64,000 nt of DNA from Polietes domitor. Lineage: Eukaryota; Arthropoda; Insecta; Diptera; Muscidae. The notes under the pieces are model-generated. The model saw only the letters and a list, made by a program, of their open reading frames with translations. It ran no database searches and was not told where the DNA came from. Below, piece by piece: positions 33,771 to 44,847 of the stretch (position 1 is the first letter of the stretch; each line of letters begins with the position of its first letter). The position numbers and the translations under genes are program-made. Where the stretch lies: contig OX377619.1 of NCBI GenBank assembly GCA_947397865.1, positions 137,859,424 through 137,923,423 on the forward strand, in the 5' to 3' direction.

Positions 33771-35440
33771 TATATAAAAGAGTTGCGTGATTGAGTTACG
33801 GAGTGACTGACTAATCACTCCCCAGACCAAACGGCTAGAGCTAGAATCATGAAATTTGGTGTGTACATTTCTTTTAGAGTGTAGAGGTGTGATATTTCGA
33901 AATTCGTACTTTTAAGGGGTAAAAAGGGATTAAAATGGTTCCACTGCAATGACCAAACGGCTGGGCCTAGGATCTTGAAATTTGGTACAAAAATTCGTCT
34001 TGTAGCTTTAAAGCGCCCAAGAAAATAGCTTTAAAAATTTGTACTTTTTGGGGGTGAAATCGGGTAAAAAGGGATAAAAAAGGTACCAACAACACGGATG
34101 ACGCTACAGTAATGAAATTCGGTGTGTATATTCGTTTTACAGCGCAGATCACTGATAAGGAGGAATTTTTCATCATTTTAAGGGATTAAATGGGATAAAT
34201 ATTGTACCACCGCCCTGACCATACGGCTGGGCCTAGAATCTTGAAATTTGGAATGGGCGTTACTCTTATAACACGAATGCCACCAAGATAATATTATACA
34301 AAATTCGTACTAATTAAACGGATGGAGCTGAAATCATAAAATTCGGTGTGTACATACCTCAAAATGCTTAGAAACTGAAAATGACTGAATATTTTGAAAT
34401 TCGTTCTTTTAAAAGGTAAACGGGAAAAGGGGGATAAAAAAGGTACCAATAAAACGGATGACGCTACAATAATTAAATTCGGTGTGTATATTCGTTTTAC
34501 AGCGCAGATAACTGATAGGAAGGCATTTTTCAACATTTGTACTTTTAAGGGATTAAATGGGATAAAAATCGTACCCGACCAAACGGCTGGGATTATGAAA
34601 TTTGCAACGGGCTTTACGTTTATAGCACGAATACGACCAAGATAATATTATTCAAAATTCGTACTTTTTGTTGCTGAGATCGTGTAAAAAGCGATACAAA
34701 TTGTACCAAATAAACGGATGGAGCTGGAATCATAAAATTCGGTGTGTACATCCCTCAAAATGTTTAGAAACGCAAAATGGCTGAATTTTTTTAAATTCGT
34801 ACTTTTAATAGGTAAACGGGGAAAAGGGGATAAAAAAAGGTACCAACAACACGGAGGACGCTACAATATTGAAATTCGGTGTGTATATTCGTTTTACAGC
34901 GCAGATCACTGACAAGAAGGCATTTTTCGAAATTTGTGCTTTTAAGGGATTGAATGGGATAAAAATTGTACCACATCCCAGACCAAAATCATGAAATTCG
35001 GAACGTGCATTACTATTATAGCAAGACTGCGACCAAGAAAATATTTTTGCAAAATTCATACCTTTTGAGGATGAAAATGGGATAACGTGGATAACAAAGA
35101 TACCTACAACACGACTGAATCTATAAACATGTAATCGGTGTGTACAGCGTAGATGCGAGATAATAAGACATTTTTCGAAATTTCTACTTTTAAGGGCTTA
35201 AAATGGATAAAGATTGTACCACCGCCCTTTCCAAAATTCGTACTTTTTTGGGGGTGAAATTGGGTAATAAGTGATAACCAATCATGGAATTCGATTTGTA
35301 CGTCCCCCATGCAGAAACACAAAATATAGGGATTTTTTAAGAATAATGTTGTTGTGTTGTTGTTTTTACCATTTGTATCCCTCTTACAAATGGTAAAAAC
35401 GACGATTAAAATGGTACCCACAAATGTATCGAATAAGGTA
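33768..35440 (-). repeat. Family B-related array with trimeric higher-order repeats
   Basis: Begins TATATATAAAAGAGTTGCGTGA and consists of units of about 120-135 bp in reverse orientation (AAATTCGGTGTGTATATTCG, GGGATAAAAA, GGTACCAA). Three unit types alternate as a, b, c. Type a starts at 34082, 34442 and 34839, giving periods of about 360 and 397 bp. No coding potential. Confidence 0.85.
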
Positions 35441-35444
35441 TATA

Positions 35445-36062
35445 AAGAGTGCTTTTTTTGAGGTTAGGATTTTCATGCATTAGTATTTGACAGATCACGT
35501 GGGATTTCAGACATGGTGTCAAAGAGAAAGATGCTCAGTATGCTTTGACATTTCATCATGAATCGTCTTACAAACGAACAACGCTTGCAAATTATTGAAT
35601 TTTATTATCAAAATGCGTGCTCTGTTAAGAAAGTTCATTGCGCGCTTCCATTTTATGGTCAGTTTAATCGACCCACTGAAGCGGCTATTCGGTCTATTGT
35701 GACTAAATTTCGCACCAAATTTACATTGTTGGACATTAAACCACCAACACGCTTACGTAGAGTGCGAACTGAAGAAAATATCGCAGCTGTATCGGCCAGT
35801 GTTAATGATGACCACCAATTTTCGATTCGTCGCCGTTCGCACCAATTGGGTCTCTGTTACTCAAAAACGTGGAAATGCCAAAATTGGACTAAGCGGATGG
35901 ACCACCTAAGACGCAGCCGCGGTCAACATTTAAATAAAATTATCTTCAAAAAGTAAATGTCATGGACCAATCTAACGTTTCAAATAAAGAACCGATGAGA
36001 TTTTGCAAATTTTATGCGTTTTTTTTTTAAAAAAGTTATCAAGCTCTTAAAAAATCACCCTT
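35445..36062 (+). mobile_element. 618-bp mariner derivative, complete, TA-flanked
   Basis: Ends AAGAGTGCTTTTTTTGAGG and CTCTTAAAAAATCACCCTT with TA at 35443-35444 and 36063-36064. Same internal deletion and near-identical sequence as the copies at 14123 and 52894, here in the opposite orientation. Confidence 0.92.
35558..35956 (+). CDS. 132-codon mariner-derived frame
   Basis: An uninterrupted frame starting MNRLTNEQRLQIIEFYYQN. It has two helix-turn-helix-like regions (about 1-55 and 60-105), then the fused C-terminal tail from CQNWTKRMDH to the end. Compared with the copy at 53000-53398, only two residues differ: S for A in AAIRSIV and K for E in HLNKIIF. The catalytic core is absent through a deletion that keeps the frame. 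The upstream stretch to the TIR is 113 bp. Whether it is translated is unknown; at most it could act as a TIR-binding fragment. Confidence 0.55.
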   Translation: MNRLTNEQRLQIIEFYYQNACSVKKVHCALPFYGQFNRPTEAAIRSIVTKFRTKFTLLDIKPPTRLRRVRTEENIAAVSASVNDDHQFSIRRRSHQLGLCYSKTWKCQNWTKRMDHLRRSRGQHLNKIIFKK

Positions 36063-36095
36063 TACATAATTCCTCTGACGTGCAATACGAATGTA

Positions 36096-36200
36096 CTGCC
36101 GTTCTTAGCAATTGGGCCTCTGTTACTCAACAACGTGGAAAATTTTGCGTATGCCAAAATTGGACTAAGCGGATGGACCATTTGAGGCGCAGTCAAGGTA
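36096..36200 (+). pseudogene. Mariner fragment of a second subfamily with a similar deletion
   Basis: AATTGGGCCTCTGTTACTCA (LGLCYS region), ACGTGGAAAATTTTGCG, then TGCCAAAATTGGACTAAGCG (QNWTKRMDHLRRSQG region) and loss of homology at GCAGTCAAGGTACC. It has the LRRSQG residues of the 28.5 kb mariner rather than LRRSRG. The two parts are fused within a few codons of the deletion point of the 618 bp copies. Confidence 0.7.
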
Positions 36201-36560
36201 CCAACCAAAGTTTTCAGCTAGAATATGATAATGCTATTAACAATTCGGCGTGTACATTTCTTCGAATTCATAGAGTTTTTTGTTAAATGTTTTTTTAGAA
36301 ATTGGAGACAAAAAGTGATTAAAATAGTACCTACCAAAATATTGCACTAGAATCGTGATGTTCTGTGCGAACATTAGCTCCGTTGAAAAAAAATATATAA
36401 AAAATGTTTTTTCTATTTATAAGTTCAGATTTCAAGTCGTGCACCCGTATAGAAGTATGCATATGTAAAGGATTTAATTTTACAAAGGGCGTGACATACG
36501 CATGCATATTTTGTAGGTAAAGTGATTATAAAAACATTTTTAGATCTAAAATTGCAACTG
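36201..36560. repeat. Diverged family B-type array remnant and AT-rich spacer
   Basis: GGTACCAACCAAAGTTTTCA and AATTCGGCGTGTACATTTCT are eroded 136 bp-type unit words, resuming the array interrupted by the mariner copies. After about 36400 nothing is recognised. Confidence 0.5.
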
Positions 36561-37015
36561 ATTTCAACTATCCGTTGTGTGCAGCATATATGAAAATATT
36601 GGCAAAGATCAAATTTCACATTATTCCAATCATCCGTATAGAAGGTTTAATTTTATTTTTATTTTACGTAATGGTGATTAGTGTGGGAGGTACAAGAAGT
36701 ATCTTCCATATTACATACGCTCAAAGTGATTATAAAAACTTCATCAAATATCAAAATACAACTGGTTCCGAATATTTTACTAGGAATATGGACTATATCT
36801 GTGGAGGTACCATAGTCAATTCAACAATCTCTAATTTTAAACTAAGTCTGGGTAAAGTAATACAATGTTCAGAGTTTGAATAAATTCCTAACTCCCTTCG
36901 AGAGTTATCCTGAAAGGGATTTTAGACATAAGTCACTCCTTTATTGCGTTACACTTTTTTCTATCCCTAATGGATAAAGTGACATATACTCTCCTACTCT
37001 GTTGGGACGGACAAA
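36540..37015. mobile_element. Family E element fragment
   Basis: Contains TTCAACTATCCGTTG, CCAATCATCCGTATAGAAGG and GTGTGGGAGGTACAAGAAG, the reverse complement of 22360-22590. CGAGAGTTATCCTGAAAGGG and a decayed hairpin end (TATACTCTCCTACTCTG) follow. The 102-codon frame at 36575-36883 is unrecognised and lies in this repeat. Confidence 0.6.
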
Positions 37016-37284
37016 TATTGTTCTACTTTATATGATTTTTTGTAAGAAAATTGTTGCAATGTTTGTGCCTACTTAAATTAAACTATTGACTTCGTATAAA
37101 TTGATTATTGATGGCTGATTATGGGACTAAAATTAATTCGGTGTATAAATTCCATCGACAATGTATGTTCTGGAATCGACAATTTGGTGTGAATATACCT
37201 CTGAATACGTAGTTGCGCAAAATAATGTGAGTCTTTTTTAAGTTTTGAGCGTTTACAAGCGATTTACCCTGAAGACTCTTCAGG

Positions 37285-38374
37285 TGCAAAATTACCATTT
37301 CAGACGAGTTATTTTAAAAAAAATCTTAAAAATTCTATATTTTATTGCTTCAGAAAGTCTAGAAGGTTTTAAAAAGTATATGTTCGAAACCTCTCTGGGG
37401 GGGGTTTGAATTATTTGCTTTTATTAAGAATATTTTAGATTTCATTATGATTCTTATCTACACTTTTTTAAAATTACTAAACGATTTTGTTATTAAATTT
37501 CCAAACTTTTATTGCAGTACATAATTAAAAGTTCATAAGATATAGCTCTAGTCGAATGTCAAGAAGTGGTATCGGTTAATAAAAATGAAAAATTTCCGAA
37601 CAATTTGGTGTCCATTAGCGAAATTAGTACTACACAATCTTGAAATTGGCACAATTCGTTTAGTTTGTTTGTATTTTTCATAACCTTTGTCCGAAATTCA
37701 AGAAAGAGACCACGATTTTTCTATGTATTTTTCGTGTTTTCATGATTTTACTGCAAAATTACCATTTCAGACGAGTTATTTTAAAAAAAATCTTAAAAAT
37801 TCTATATTTTATTGCTTCAGAAAGTCTAGAAGGTTTTAAAAAGTATATGTTCGAAACCTCTCTGGGGGGGTTTGAATTATTTGCTTTTATTAAGAATATT
37901 TTAGATTTCATTATGATTCTTATCTACACTTTTTTAAAATTACTAAACGATTTTGTTATTAAATTTCCAAACTTTTATTGCAGTACATAATTAAAAGTTC
38001 ATAAGATATAGCTCTAGTCGAATGTCAAGAAGTGGTATCGGTTAATAAAAATGAAAATTTTCCGAACAATTTGGTGTCCATTAGCAAAATTAGTACTACA
38101 CAATCTTAAAATTGGCACAATTCGTTTCGTTTGTTTGTATTTTTTATAACCTTTGTCCGAAATTCAAGAAAGATACCACGATTTTTCTATGTATTTTTCG
38201 TGTTTTCATGATTTTACTGCAAAATTACCATTTCAGACGAGTTATTTTAAAAAAATCTTAAAAATTCTATATTTTATTGCTTCAAAAAGTCTAGAAGGTT
38301 TTAAAAAGTATATGTTCGAAACCTCTCTGGGGGGGGGTTTGAACCCCCAAAACCCCCCCCTGCGCACGGCCCTG
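37285..38374. repeat. ~467-bp tandem repeat ending in a hAT-like CTG terminus
   Basis: ATTACCATTTCAGACGAGTT occurs at 37291, 37758 and 38224 (spacing 467 and 466 bp). The first two copies run from CTCTCTGGGGGGG into AATTATTTGC. The third instead reaches a G-run, TTTGAACCCCCAAAA, a C-run and TGCGCACGGCCCTG at 38374. The last words resemble the right end of CAG...CTG hAT elements. Open frames of about 80 codons are duplicated with the repeat and unrecognised. Confidence 0.75.
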
Positions 38375-38694
38375 CTGAAGAGTATATCCTTACACCGCAT
38401 ACGAAATTAGTTATATTTTCGTTTACTAAAACAAGTCAGAAACATTATTTAACTTTATATTTTTCGAGCATGGTGGACCTTTCTGGAGAAATGCCCATAT
38501 CTATATTGTGCAATTGGACCACTTCTTAAATAGCCCCATTGCGAAAGTTCTTCCTGATTTGACATTTTATGCTTTACATAAAAGTTTTTATCGTGAAAGT
38601 GGATCACGTCGGTTTAGACTTATACATAATCCCATACAAGTCGTCGGCTTAATACTAATATAGTCTATAGGTCATTTTCACATATTGGAAAAAA
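38375..38694 (-). repeat. Eroded family A array fragment
   Basis: CAATTGGACCACTTC, AGCCCCATTGCGAAAGTTC, TTGACATTTTATGCTTTAC and GGATCACGTCGGTTTAGACT are degraded array words. No terminus. Confidence 0.45.
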
Positions 38695-38878
38695 AACACC
38701 GCTTTTAAAAATATTGTTTTTTCTCTGTTAAATTGGTCATAACTCGTGAAAAATTATAATTTTTTCCCAAAAATACGTATACAATATGTTTAGGAGAAGA
38801 GTGTATACACAAACTTTCAAAACAATCGCAGCTATCGAAGTCCAAAATCATACCGCTTGATATGGAATGACTCATATG
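38695..38878 (-). mobile_element. Family C end fragment
   Basis: Reverse complement of 46900-47080: GTTAAATTGGTCATAACTCG, AAAATACGTATACAATATG, CAATCGCAGCTATCGAAG, TACCGCTTGATATGG, AATGACTCATATG. No coding capacity. Confidence 0.75.
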
Positions 38879-39600
38879 CATTTTACATGGCATTAATTTG
38901 AAATTTAATTCTGTTGCAAACGGTTTTCGTGAAGTGCCCTAATATATTTACATTCGATACATTCCATTCAGTCCGTTCATCAACCAGCAATCAGGAAGAA
39001 ACATTTATCAGGGGGTAATTCGACTTTTGTGTGTTTGCTGTTGGGCCTGGAAAACATTTAAATTAATTGAAATTAAAATGATACGAAAACAACAACGCCA
39101 GTGCATGCAAACGCACATCCAATCAGATACAATGTAATTGATGAAATTCTTAATTTAAAATAAATATTTTCTCGAATCTGTTACGGATGTTGTTGATTTG
39201 TGCATTTCAAACAAACATTTCAGTGATTTCTTTTGGTTTCCTATGCTGGGCATCTCATTCGACTCGACAGACGAAGAAAAACGGAAGTTCAAACATCTGC
39301 ATTTATTTGCTTCCAGCCGAAAGCCTGTCAAAATGTATCTTGTTTTATTACACATTTCACGCTCATGCCACAGCAACAGCAGCAGCAGAAATAAACTCAG
39401 CAAAATTGCATACTGTGGATTAAAAAAATTGGTATAAATCACTTTATTAATACGCACATGATATGTGATTTGTTCTCGTTTGTGTCAGTGTTGTTGGAAA
39501 GGAACAACATAAGCAAAAAAGAAAACAATTGCAAAAAAATGAAAAATGAAATGTTGATTGGTAGAGGTCGAATATCAAACGTACTAAAGAAAACGCAAAT
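38879..39600. other. Unique-looking stretch including a CAGCAGC-rich segment
   Basis: 39160-39430 is GC-richer, with CCACAGCAACAGCAGCAGCA near 39367-39386 and overlapping frames on both strands (60-100 codons) that I do not recognise. Possible host non-coding DNA. Confidence 0.4.
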
Positions 39601-39640
39601 AGTCTAGGGTATGATATAGTCGGCCCTAACTAAGTTTCAC
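39601..39640. repeat. Family A terminus fragment
   Basis: TCTAGGGTATGATATAGTCG followed by GCCCTAACTAAG resembles the TATATAGTCGGCCC part of family A. The rest is lost. Confidence 0.5.
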
Positions 39641-39835
39641 TGACACAACAATTTTATTTTATGAAATATGAAATGTTTATGAAAAAGTGTATGAAATATT
39701 CATTTTACTTGTGAATTTTTCATACATATTAAGAACAAATTCACTAAATTTATGAAAAAACCTTTTATGAAATCGCTTTATAAATATTGTGAAAGAAAAT
39801 TCTTTAAGTGTAAAGGCGAAAGATCTACGATTGAC
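39641..39835 (-). repeat. Family D fragment (TTATGAAAT-rich)
   Basis: CAACAATTTTATTTTATGAA, TTTTTCATACATATTAAGAA, CTTTTATGAAATCGC and TTTATAAATATTGTGAAAG match the reverse complement of 9465-9620. Confidence 0.6.
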
Positions 39836-41360
39836 ATAGAAAATGGGAAATTTGCTCATAATTTAAGCTGCTTACCTGCTTTTCAAATGTTAATGCGAAA
39901 AAGTGAGTAATTTGCGTTTTGGAACGAACGTTTTGCACTAAATGTATTCTATCTTCTAAGGATCCAATTGATAACAGTTACCAAGTAAAAATGAGGAAGC
40001 CTTCAACCACGCTCTGTTCGAACACCTCATGTCATCAAAGCCGTTAAATCAAGAATTCACAGAAATCCGCTCCGAAAACTGAAAATCATGTCCCGTGAGA
40101 TGAATATCACGCAAATGTCTATGAGTCGAATCATTAAAAAAGACTTGGGACTTGGGGGCTTTCAAACGACGTTCCGGACCTTTGTTGACTGCAGCTTTAA
40201 AAAAATAGGATTGAAAAATGCAAACGTCTTTTGGTGAAGCACGCTGATAACTTGCACAGACAAATTTTGTTCACCGATGAAAAAATTCTTACCGTTCAGG
40301 AAAAATTTAACAAGCAAAATGATAGAGTGTACGCGCGGTCATCTGTGGAAGCATCTGAACTGATCCCAAGGGTGGAAAAGGGCCATCACCCAGCTTCAGT
40401 CATGGTTTGGTGGGGTGTCTCTTACGATGGGGTCACTGACCAGCATTTCTGCGAACAAGGAGTCAAAACATCGGCCAAAGTTTACCAAGAAGCGTTTTGG
40501 AAGCTGTTGTGAAGCCTCTAAACAATTCCCTGTTCCAAAACCAGCCATGGACTTTCCAGCAGGATTCTGCACCGGCCCATAAGGCAAAAACGTTCCAGGC
40601 CTGGCTTCGAAACAATTTGCCAGCGATCATTTCCTCTGAAGAATGGTCCAGTTTTGAACTCATTGGATTACAAATTGTGGACGGTTTTAGAGGGCAAGGT
40701 TTGTCACAAAAGCTACCCCAACATTGGATCTCTTAAGACTGCTTTGGTTCGAGCTATGGCCAATTTTCCGAGGTTCGTGCAGCTATTGACGATTGGCCAG
40801 TGCGACGCACAGAGGGTTGAAATCGCCAAAAATGGAGATTAATTCAAAAATCGAAATTAATATTTTTTGAATTTTTTTTATTATACGATTAAAGAATATA
40901 AATTCTACATCACTACCGAAAATATCAATGACGTGTGTTATTTACTTTCCCAGTTGCACTACCTTAAAGTCAAGAAATTTTTGAGATTTACGCGATCAGT
41001 TGTGAAAAGTTCAAATTGACATATTTTAAAGGTTAATATCTTTTTGCCCATTGATAAAAAGTAACACTTTGATTATGAAATCTTCAAGTTCAGTTATTTT
41101 AGAGTATTTTTACAAAAAAATGTTTTAACGAAAGTATTGTAGAAATATTTTTAAAAAAATTTTGAAAATATGTCTAAATTTAAGGTATTTTCAAAATATA
41201 TGTGGAGTTTTAAATGTGAATTCTGTAACATACCGCCAGATGGTGAATTTCTAATTAATGTGTAATTAACAATGTGTAAGCTTCAATATTCTGCAATTAC
41301 ATGTTGCGCGTTTTTGCGCTAATTTATTTTATTACATAAATTGTGAAAATAGCCACTCTT

Positions 41361-43301
41361 TATACCCTACACCACTTCGTGGTCTAGGGTATTATAAGTT
41401 AGTTTTCCGCCAAATGTTTGTAACACCAAGAAATAATTGAGCTAGACCTACCTTTAAGTATACGGATCGGCTTAGAATCGCCAGCTGAGTCGATTTAACG
41501 ATGTCTGTCTGTCCGTCTGTCCGTCCGTCCGTCCGTCCGTCCGTCCGTCCGTCCGTCCGTCTGCTGTCCATCTAAGCTTGTTCGCACTCTACAGGTCGCA
41601 ATTGTTGTCCGATTGTCATGAAACTTGGCAGAAGTTATTTTTTCTGGCCAAGGACCATTGGTATTGAATTTGGAGGAAATCGGTTCAGATTTAGATATAG
41701 CCACCATACAAATGTCGCTCCCGATTTGACATTTTCCGCTCTAGAAACCACATATTGTACCCGATTTTCTTTAAATTTGGTACAATATCTTATAATCTGA
41801 CTAGAAACACCTATGCCGAAATTGGGTAAGATCGGTTCAGATTTAGATATAGCCCCCATACAAATGTCGCTCCCTATTTCAGTTTTTCCGCTTTAGAAAC
41901 CACATATTGTACCCGATTTTCTTTAAAATTGGCACAACATCTTATCAGCCAACTAGAAACACGTATGCAAAAATTGGGTAAGATCGGTTCAGATTTAGAT
42001 ATAGCCACCATACAAATATCGCTCCCGATTAGACATTTTCCGTTCTAGAAACGACATATTGTACCCGGTTTTCTTTAAATTTTGCAGAACATCTTATAAT
42101 CCAACTAGAAACACGTATGCAAAAATTGGGTAAGATCGGTTCAGATTTAGATATAGCCCCCATACAAATGTCGCTCCCGATTTGACATTTTCCGCTCTAG
42201 AAACGACATATTGTACCCGATTTTCTTTAAATTTTGCAGAACATCTTATAATCGAACTAGAAATACGTATGCAAAAATTGGGTAAGATCGGTTCAGATTT
42301 AGATATAGCCCCCATACAAATGTCGCTCCCGATTTGACATTTTCCGCTCTAGAAACGACATATTGTACTCGGTTTTCTTTAAATTTTTGCAGAACATCTT
42401 ATAATCCAACTAGAAACACGTATGCAAAAATTGGGTTAGATCGGTTCAGATTTAGATATAGCCCCCATACAAATGTCGCTCCCGATTTGACATTTTCCGC
42501 TCTAGAAAAGACATATTGTACCCGATTTTCTTTACATTTTGCAGAATATCTTATAATGCAACTAGAAACACGTATGCAAAAATTGGGTAAGATCGGTTCA
42601 GATTTAGATATAGCCCCCATACAAATGTCGCCTACGATTTCACTTTTTCCGCTCTAAAATCCACACATTGTACCCGTTTTTCTTTAAAATTGGCACAACA
42701 TCTTATAATCGAACTAGAAACATCTATGGTGAAAGTGGGTAAGATAGGTTCAGATTTAGATATAGCCCTCATACAAATGTTGCTCCCGAATGTTTAACCG
42801 ATTTTGGCCAAATTTTACATATTATATTTCTCCAATAAACAGACATGGTGAAAGCGCGTCACATCGTTCCTGGTTTCAATATACCCCCATACAAATGTCC
42901 TTTCCGATTTAACATTTTTTGTCAAACACATACATTTACAGGATGCAAAAGCCTTCCCGATTTCACTTTTTTACCGAATTTAATTGCAATGAGAATTGTT
43001 TGGGTGATGCCCATATGTCCATACTTTGGTATGACTTTGGTTAACTACTGTATAATTTGTATTTGTCTGTCAGACAATTGGATCAATTACCATATTATTT
43101 ACCATATTCGTTAAATTTGACTAAAGATGCATTTATAGCATATACATTATATTCATATAATTTATATAATTTGTATGAACTACATAAAATTGTTCCCATG
43201 AAATACCTGGGTTTAGTAATCAAAGTGAGGTACATACGCAGGGAGTGGTGTAGGGTATTATATAGTCGGCCCCGCCCGACTTTAGCCTTTCCTTACTTGT
43301 T
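41361..43301 (-). mobile_element. Family A element, full-length, nested in the TIR element
   Basis: Hairpin end TATACCCTACACCACTTCGT...GTGG...TAGGGTATTATA, TTTGTAACACC, an expanded GTCC run at 41512-41562, about seven array units of 152-154 bp (41690-42760), a ~230 bp AT-rich subterminal stretch (43000-43230), and the terminus GTCGGCCCCGCCCGAC...CCTTACTTGTT. The subterminal stretch is shared with the copy at 58415. Confidence 0.9.
41505..41565. repeat. (GTCC)n microsatellite
   Basis: About ten perfect GTCC units after GTCTGTCTGTCCGTCTGTCC: local expansion of the family A GTCY stretch. Confidence 0.92.
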
Positions 43302-43449
43302 TTCTTTTACTGATATTGAAATAAATATTGAAAAATATAAATATTACCTAACCCGAAGGCTTCCCCGAATTAATCTCCATTTTTGGCGATTTCAACCCTC
43401 TGTGCGACGTAAGGCGTGTGTAAAGGCAAAAGGCGGACATTTCGAATAA

Positions 43450-44015
43450 GTAGATTATTTTTGGATACAATATACATCAATAAATATATTAAAAAAATTT
43501 GGTCCAAAAACATTCAGTACATTTTATTTTACAGCATAAACCGTGTGTAACAGTATTTATGTCCCTACTAAGTGGTTTTTCGGAAAGTATATTTTTTAAA
43601 TATTTATTACAAATTATGGGAATAAACATAGTTTTTGGCATAATTTACAAATACGTAAACATATGTAAAAAAATTAAAAGCTAAAAAAATACTTTTCTTG
43701 TAAATCGCAATATAAGATAAGTAGTCAAATTTGGGATAATTTCTAAAATATATTCGATTGTCCGACTTTTAATATTAATATCTCAAAATAATCTTTGGGT
43801 CCTTGACTAATTTTGATTTTGTACAAAAATCAAAAATGTTTAGTAGGAGAAGTTAGAAGTTATTTAATTTTGACCGTTTGAAATTGATTCTGAACCACAT
43901 GTCGTAGTTTTTTACAGAGAAAAACAAGTTGAAATGATGTTAAATTCTGCCGGTTAAATGTTAAATACTCTGTACAATGGCGTGCATTCCGTAGTACTAT
44001 CGGCAGATTAGAGCA
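43450..44015. other. 3' flank of the dead Tc1/mariner and AT-rich sequence
   Basis: The first part should be the 3' untranslated region and TIR of the transposon ending at 43449, but no TIR could be paired by eye. Nothing else is recognised. Confidence 0.4.
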
Positions 44016-44290
44016 CAGAGCGTATATGTATTGTTTTCCGATTAAATAAAATCGTCGTATGTCGCGCCAAATGGTCCATCAGCTTCAATTCTTGAGTCAG
44101 CTTGATCTTGTATAGGTGTAAACCAAGTTCCTTTCGCAAAATTCGCCATAAAATATTCTTGGCGATGCTTAGTTCTTGAGAACGATGCGGAATCGACAGA
44201 TTTGGATCGTTTGCTACGGACGCCAGAACGGCAGCGATATTTTCGTCAATTCGACCAACCCTCAACACAATGGCACGGCAGCATCACTTA
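44016..44290 (-). pseudogene. Mariner transposase N-terminal fragment
   Basis: On the minus strand: VGRIDENIAAVLASVANDPN, RSQELSIAKNILWRILRKEL, HLYKIKLTQELKLMDH. This is the linker and second helix-turn-helix region of mariner transposases, ending in the TQELKxxDH segment that precedes the catalytic core. It then degenerates. No catalytic residues are present. Confidence 0.8.
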
Positions 44291-44847
44291 ATCAATGAAT
44301 ATGTAGACTCAAATTTTTGCACTAAACTTGTTATTTCTTCTCTACTAGAGCAATAATAAAGACCGAAAATGGGAGTTAACGTTCTTAAAGTTGCGGCCAC
44401 CGACTCCGAAGTTTAAATTTTTATAATTTTCATACGTTATTCGTTCGTGTACTTTACCATGATGAAAATGTTGAGTTTACTGAAAAAAGGAAACTAACAG
44501 TTAGACGATCGGTTAAATAGTGCGTTCACAAATTAAATTCAAAGTTGTCAAGTACCTATTAGAAAACCCTATATAAAGAAACTTATAATGTTTCTCTAAG
44601 CATGTTGTGACATTTGTATACCACTTTCAAGCTAGTATAATTTGATTTGATTGTTGGAGATAGGGAACATTGTTATTACTGTAAACTTCTACGTCTACTG
44701 ACAGTCACGCGTATATGAGGCAATTCTACAAAGGGGAGTGGTAAATACATCCATATAAAATAATTTACTATGTCTTATTAGTGAAATAGTATAGATTAGA
44801 TTAACTTTAATTGCCGCGCCCACTTATAGGGCGAGATTATTAAGATT
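44291..44847. other. No recognised feature
   Basis: AT-rich unique-looking sequence. Confidence 0.5.

Larger units (their letters stand above)
40808..43404. mobile_element. 2.6-kb TIR element with 5-bp duplication CGACG
   Basis: The 38 bp termini are perfect inverted repeats (left 40808-40845 begins CACAGAGGGTTGAAATCGCC; right 43367-43404). CGACG at 40803-40807 is repeated at 43405-43409. Removing the insert and one CGACG restores the host transposase reading frame, which proves the boundaries. The CAC-starting TIR and a GC-rich 5 bp duplication recall Transib elements, but no transposase is present to confirm this. Most of the interior is a family A element (41361-43301), leaving about 660 bp of original sequence. 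Confidence 0.88.
39995..43449 (+). pseudogene. Tc1/mariner transposase, frameshifted and split by a 2.6-kb insertion
   Basis: The reading begins within the N-terminal region (RSVRTPHVIKAVKSRIHRNP, SREMNITQMSMSRIIKKDLG), with frameshifts near 40155 and 40206. The core follows: RQILFTDEKI (first catalytic Asp), NKQNDRVYARSSVEA, SVMVWWGVSYDGVT, then WTFQQDSAPAHKA (second Asp) in another frame. Near 40645 the sequence reads P-V-L-N-S-L-D-Y where the family has PDLNPLDY, so the third acidic residue is V. The last codons before 40803 give DDWPVR. After the insertion (from 43405) the frame continues RRKACVKAKGGHFE and a stop at 43449. Clearly dead before and after the insertion. Confidence 0.88.

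Noticed and set aside
36575..36883. 102-codon frame with a hydrophobic start resembling a membrane protein
   Set aside because: Lies wholly within a family E repeat whose reverse complement occurs at 22.4 kb without the frame.
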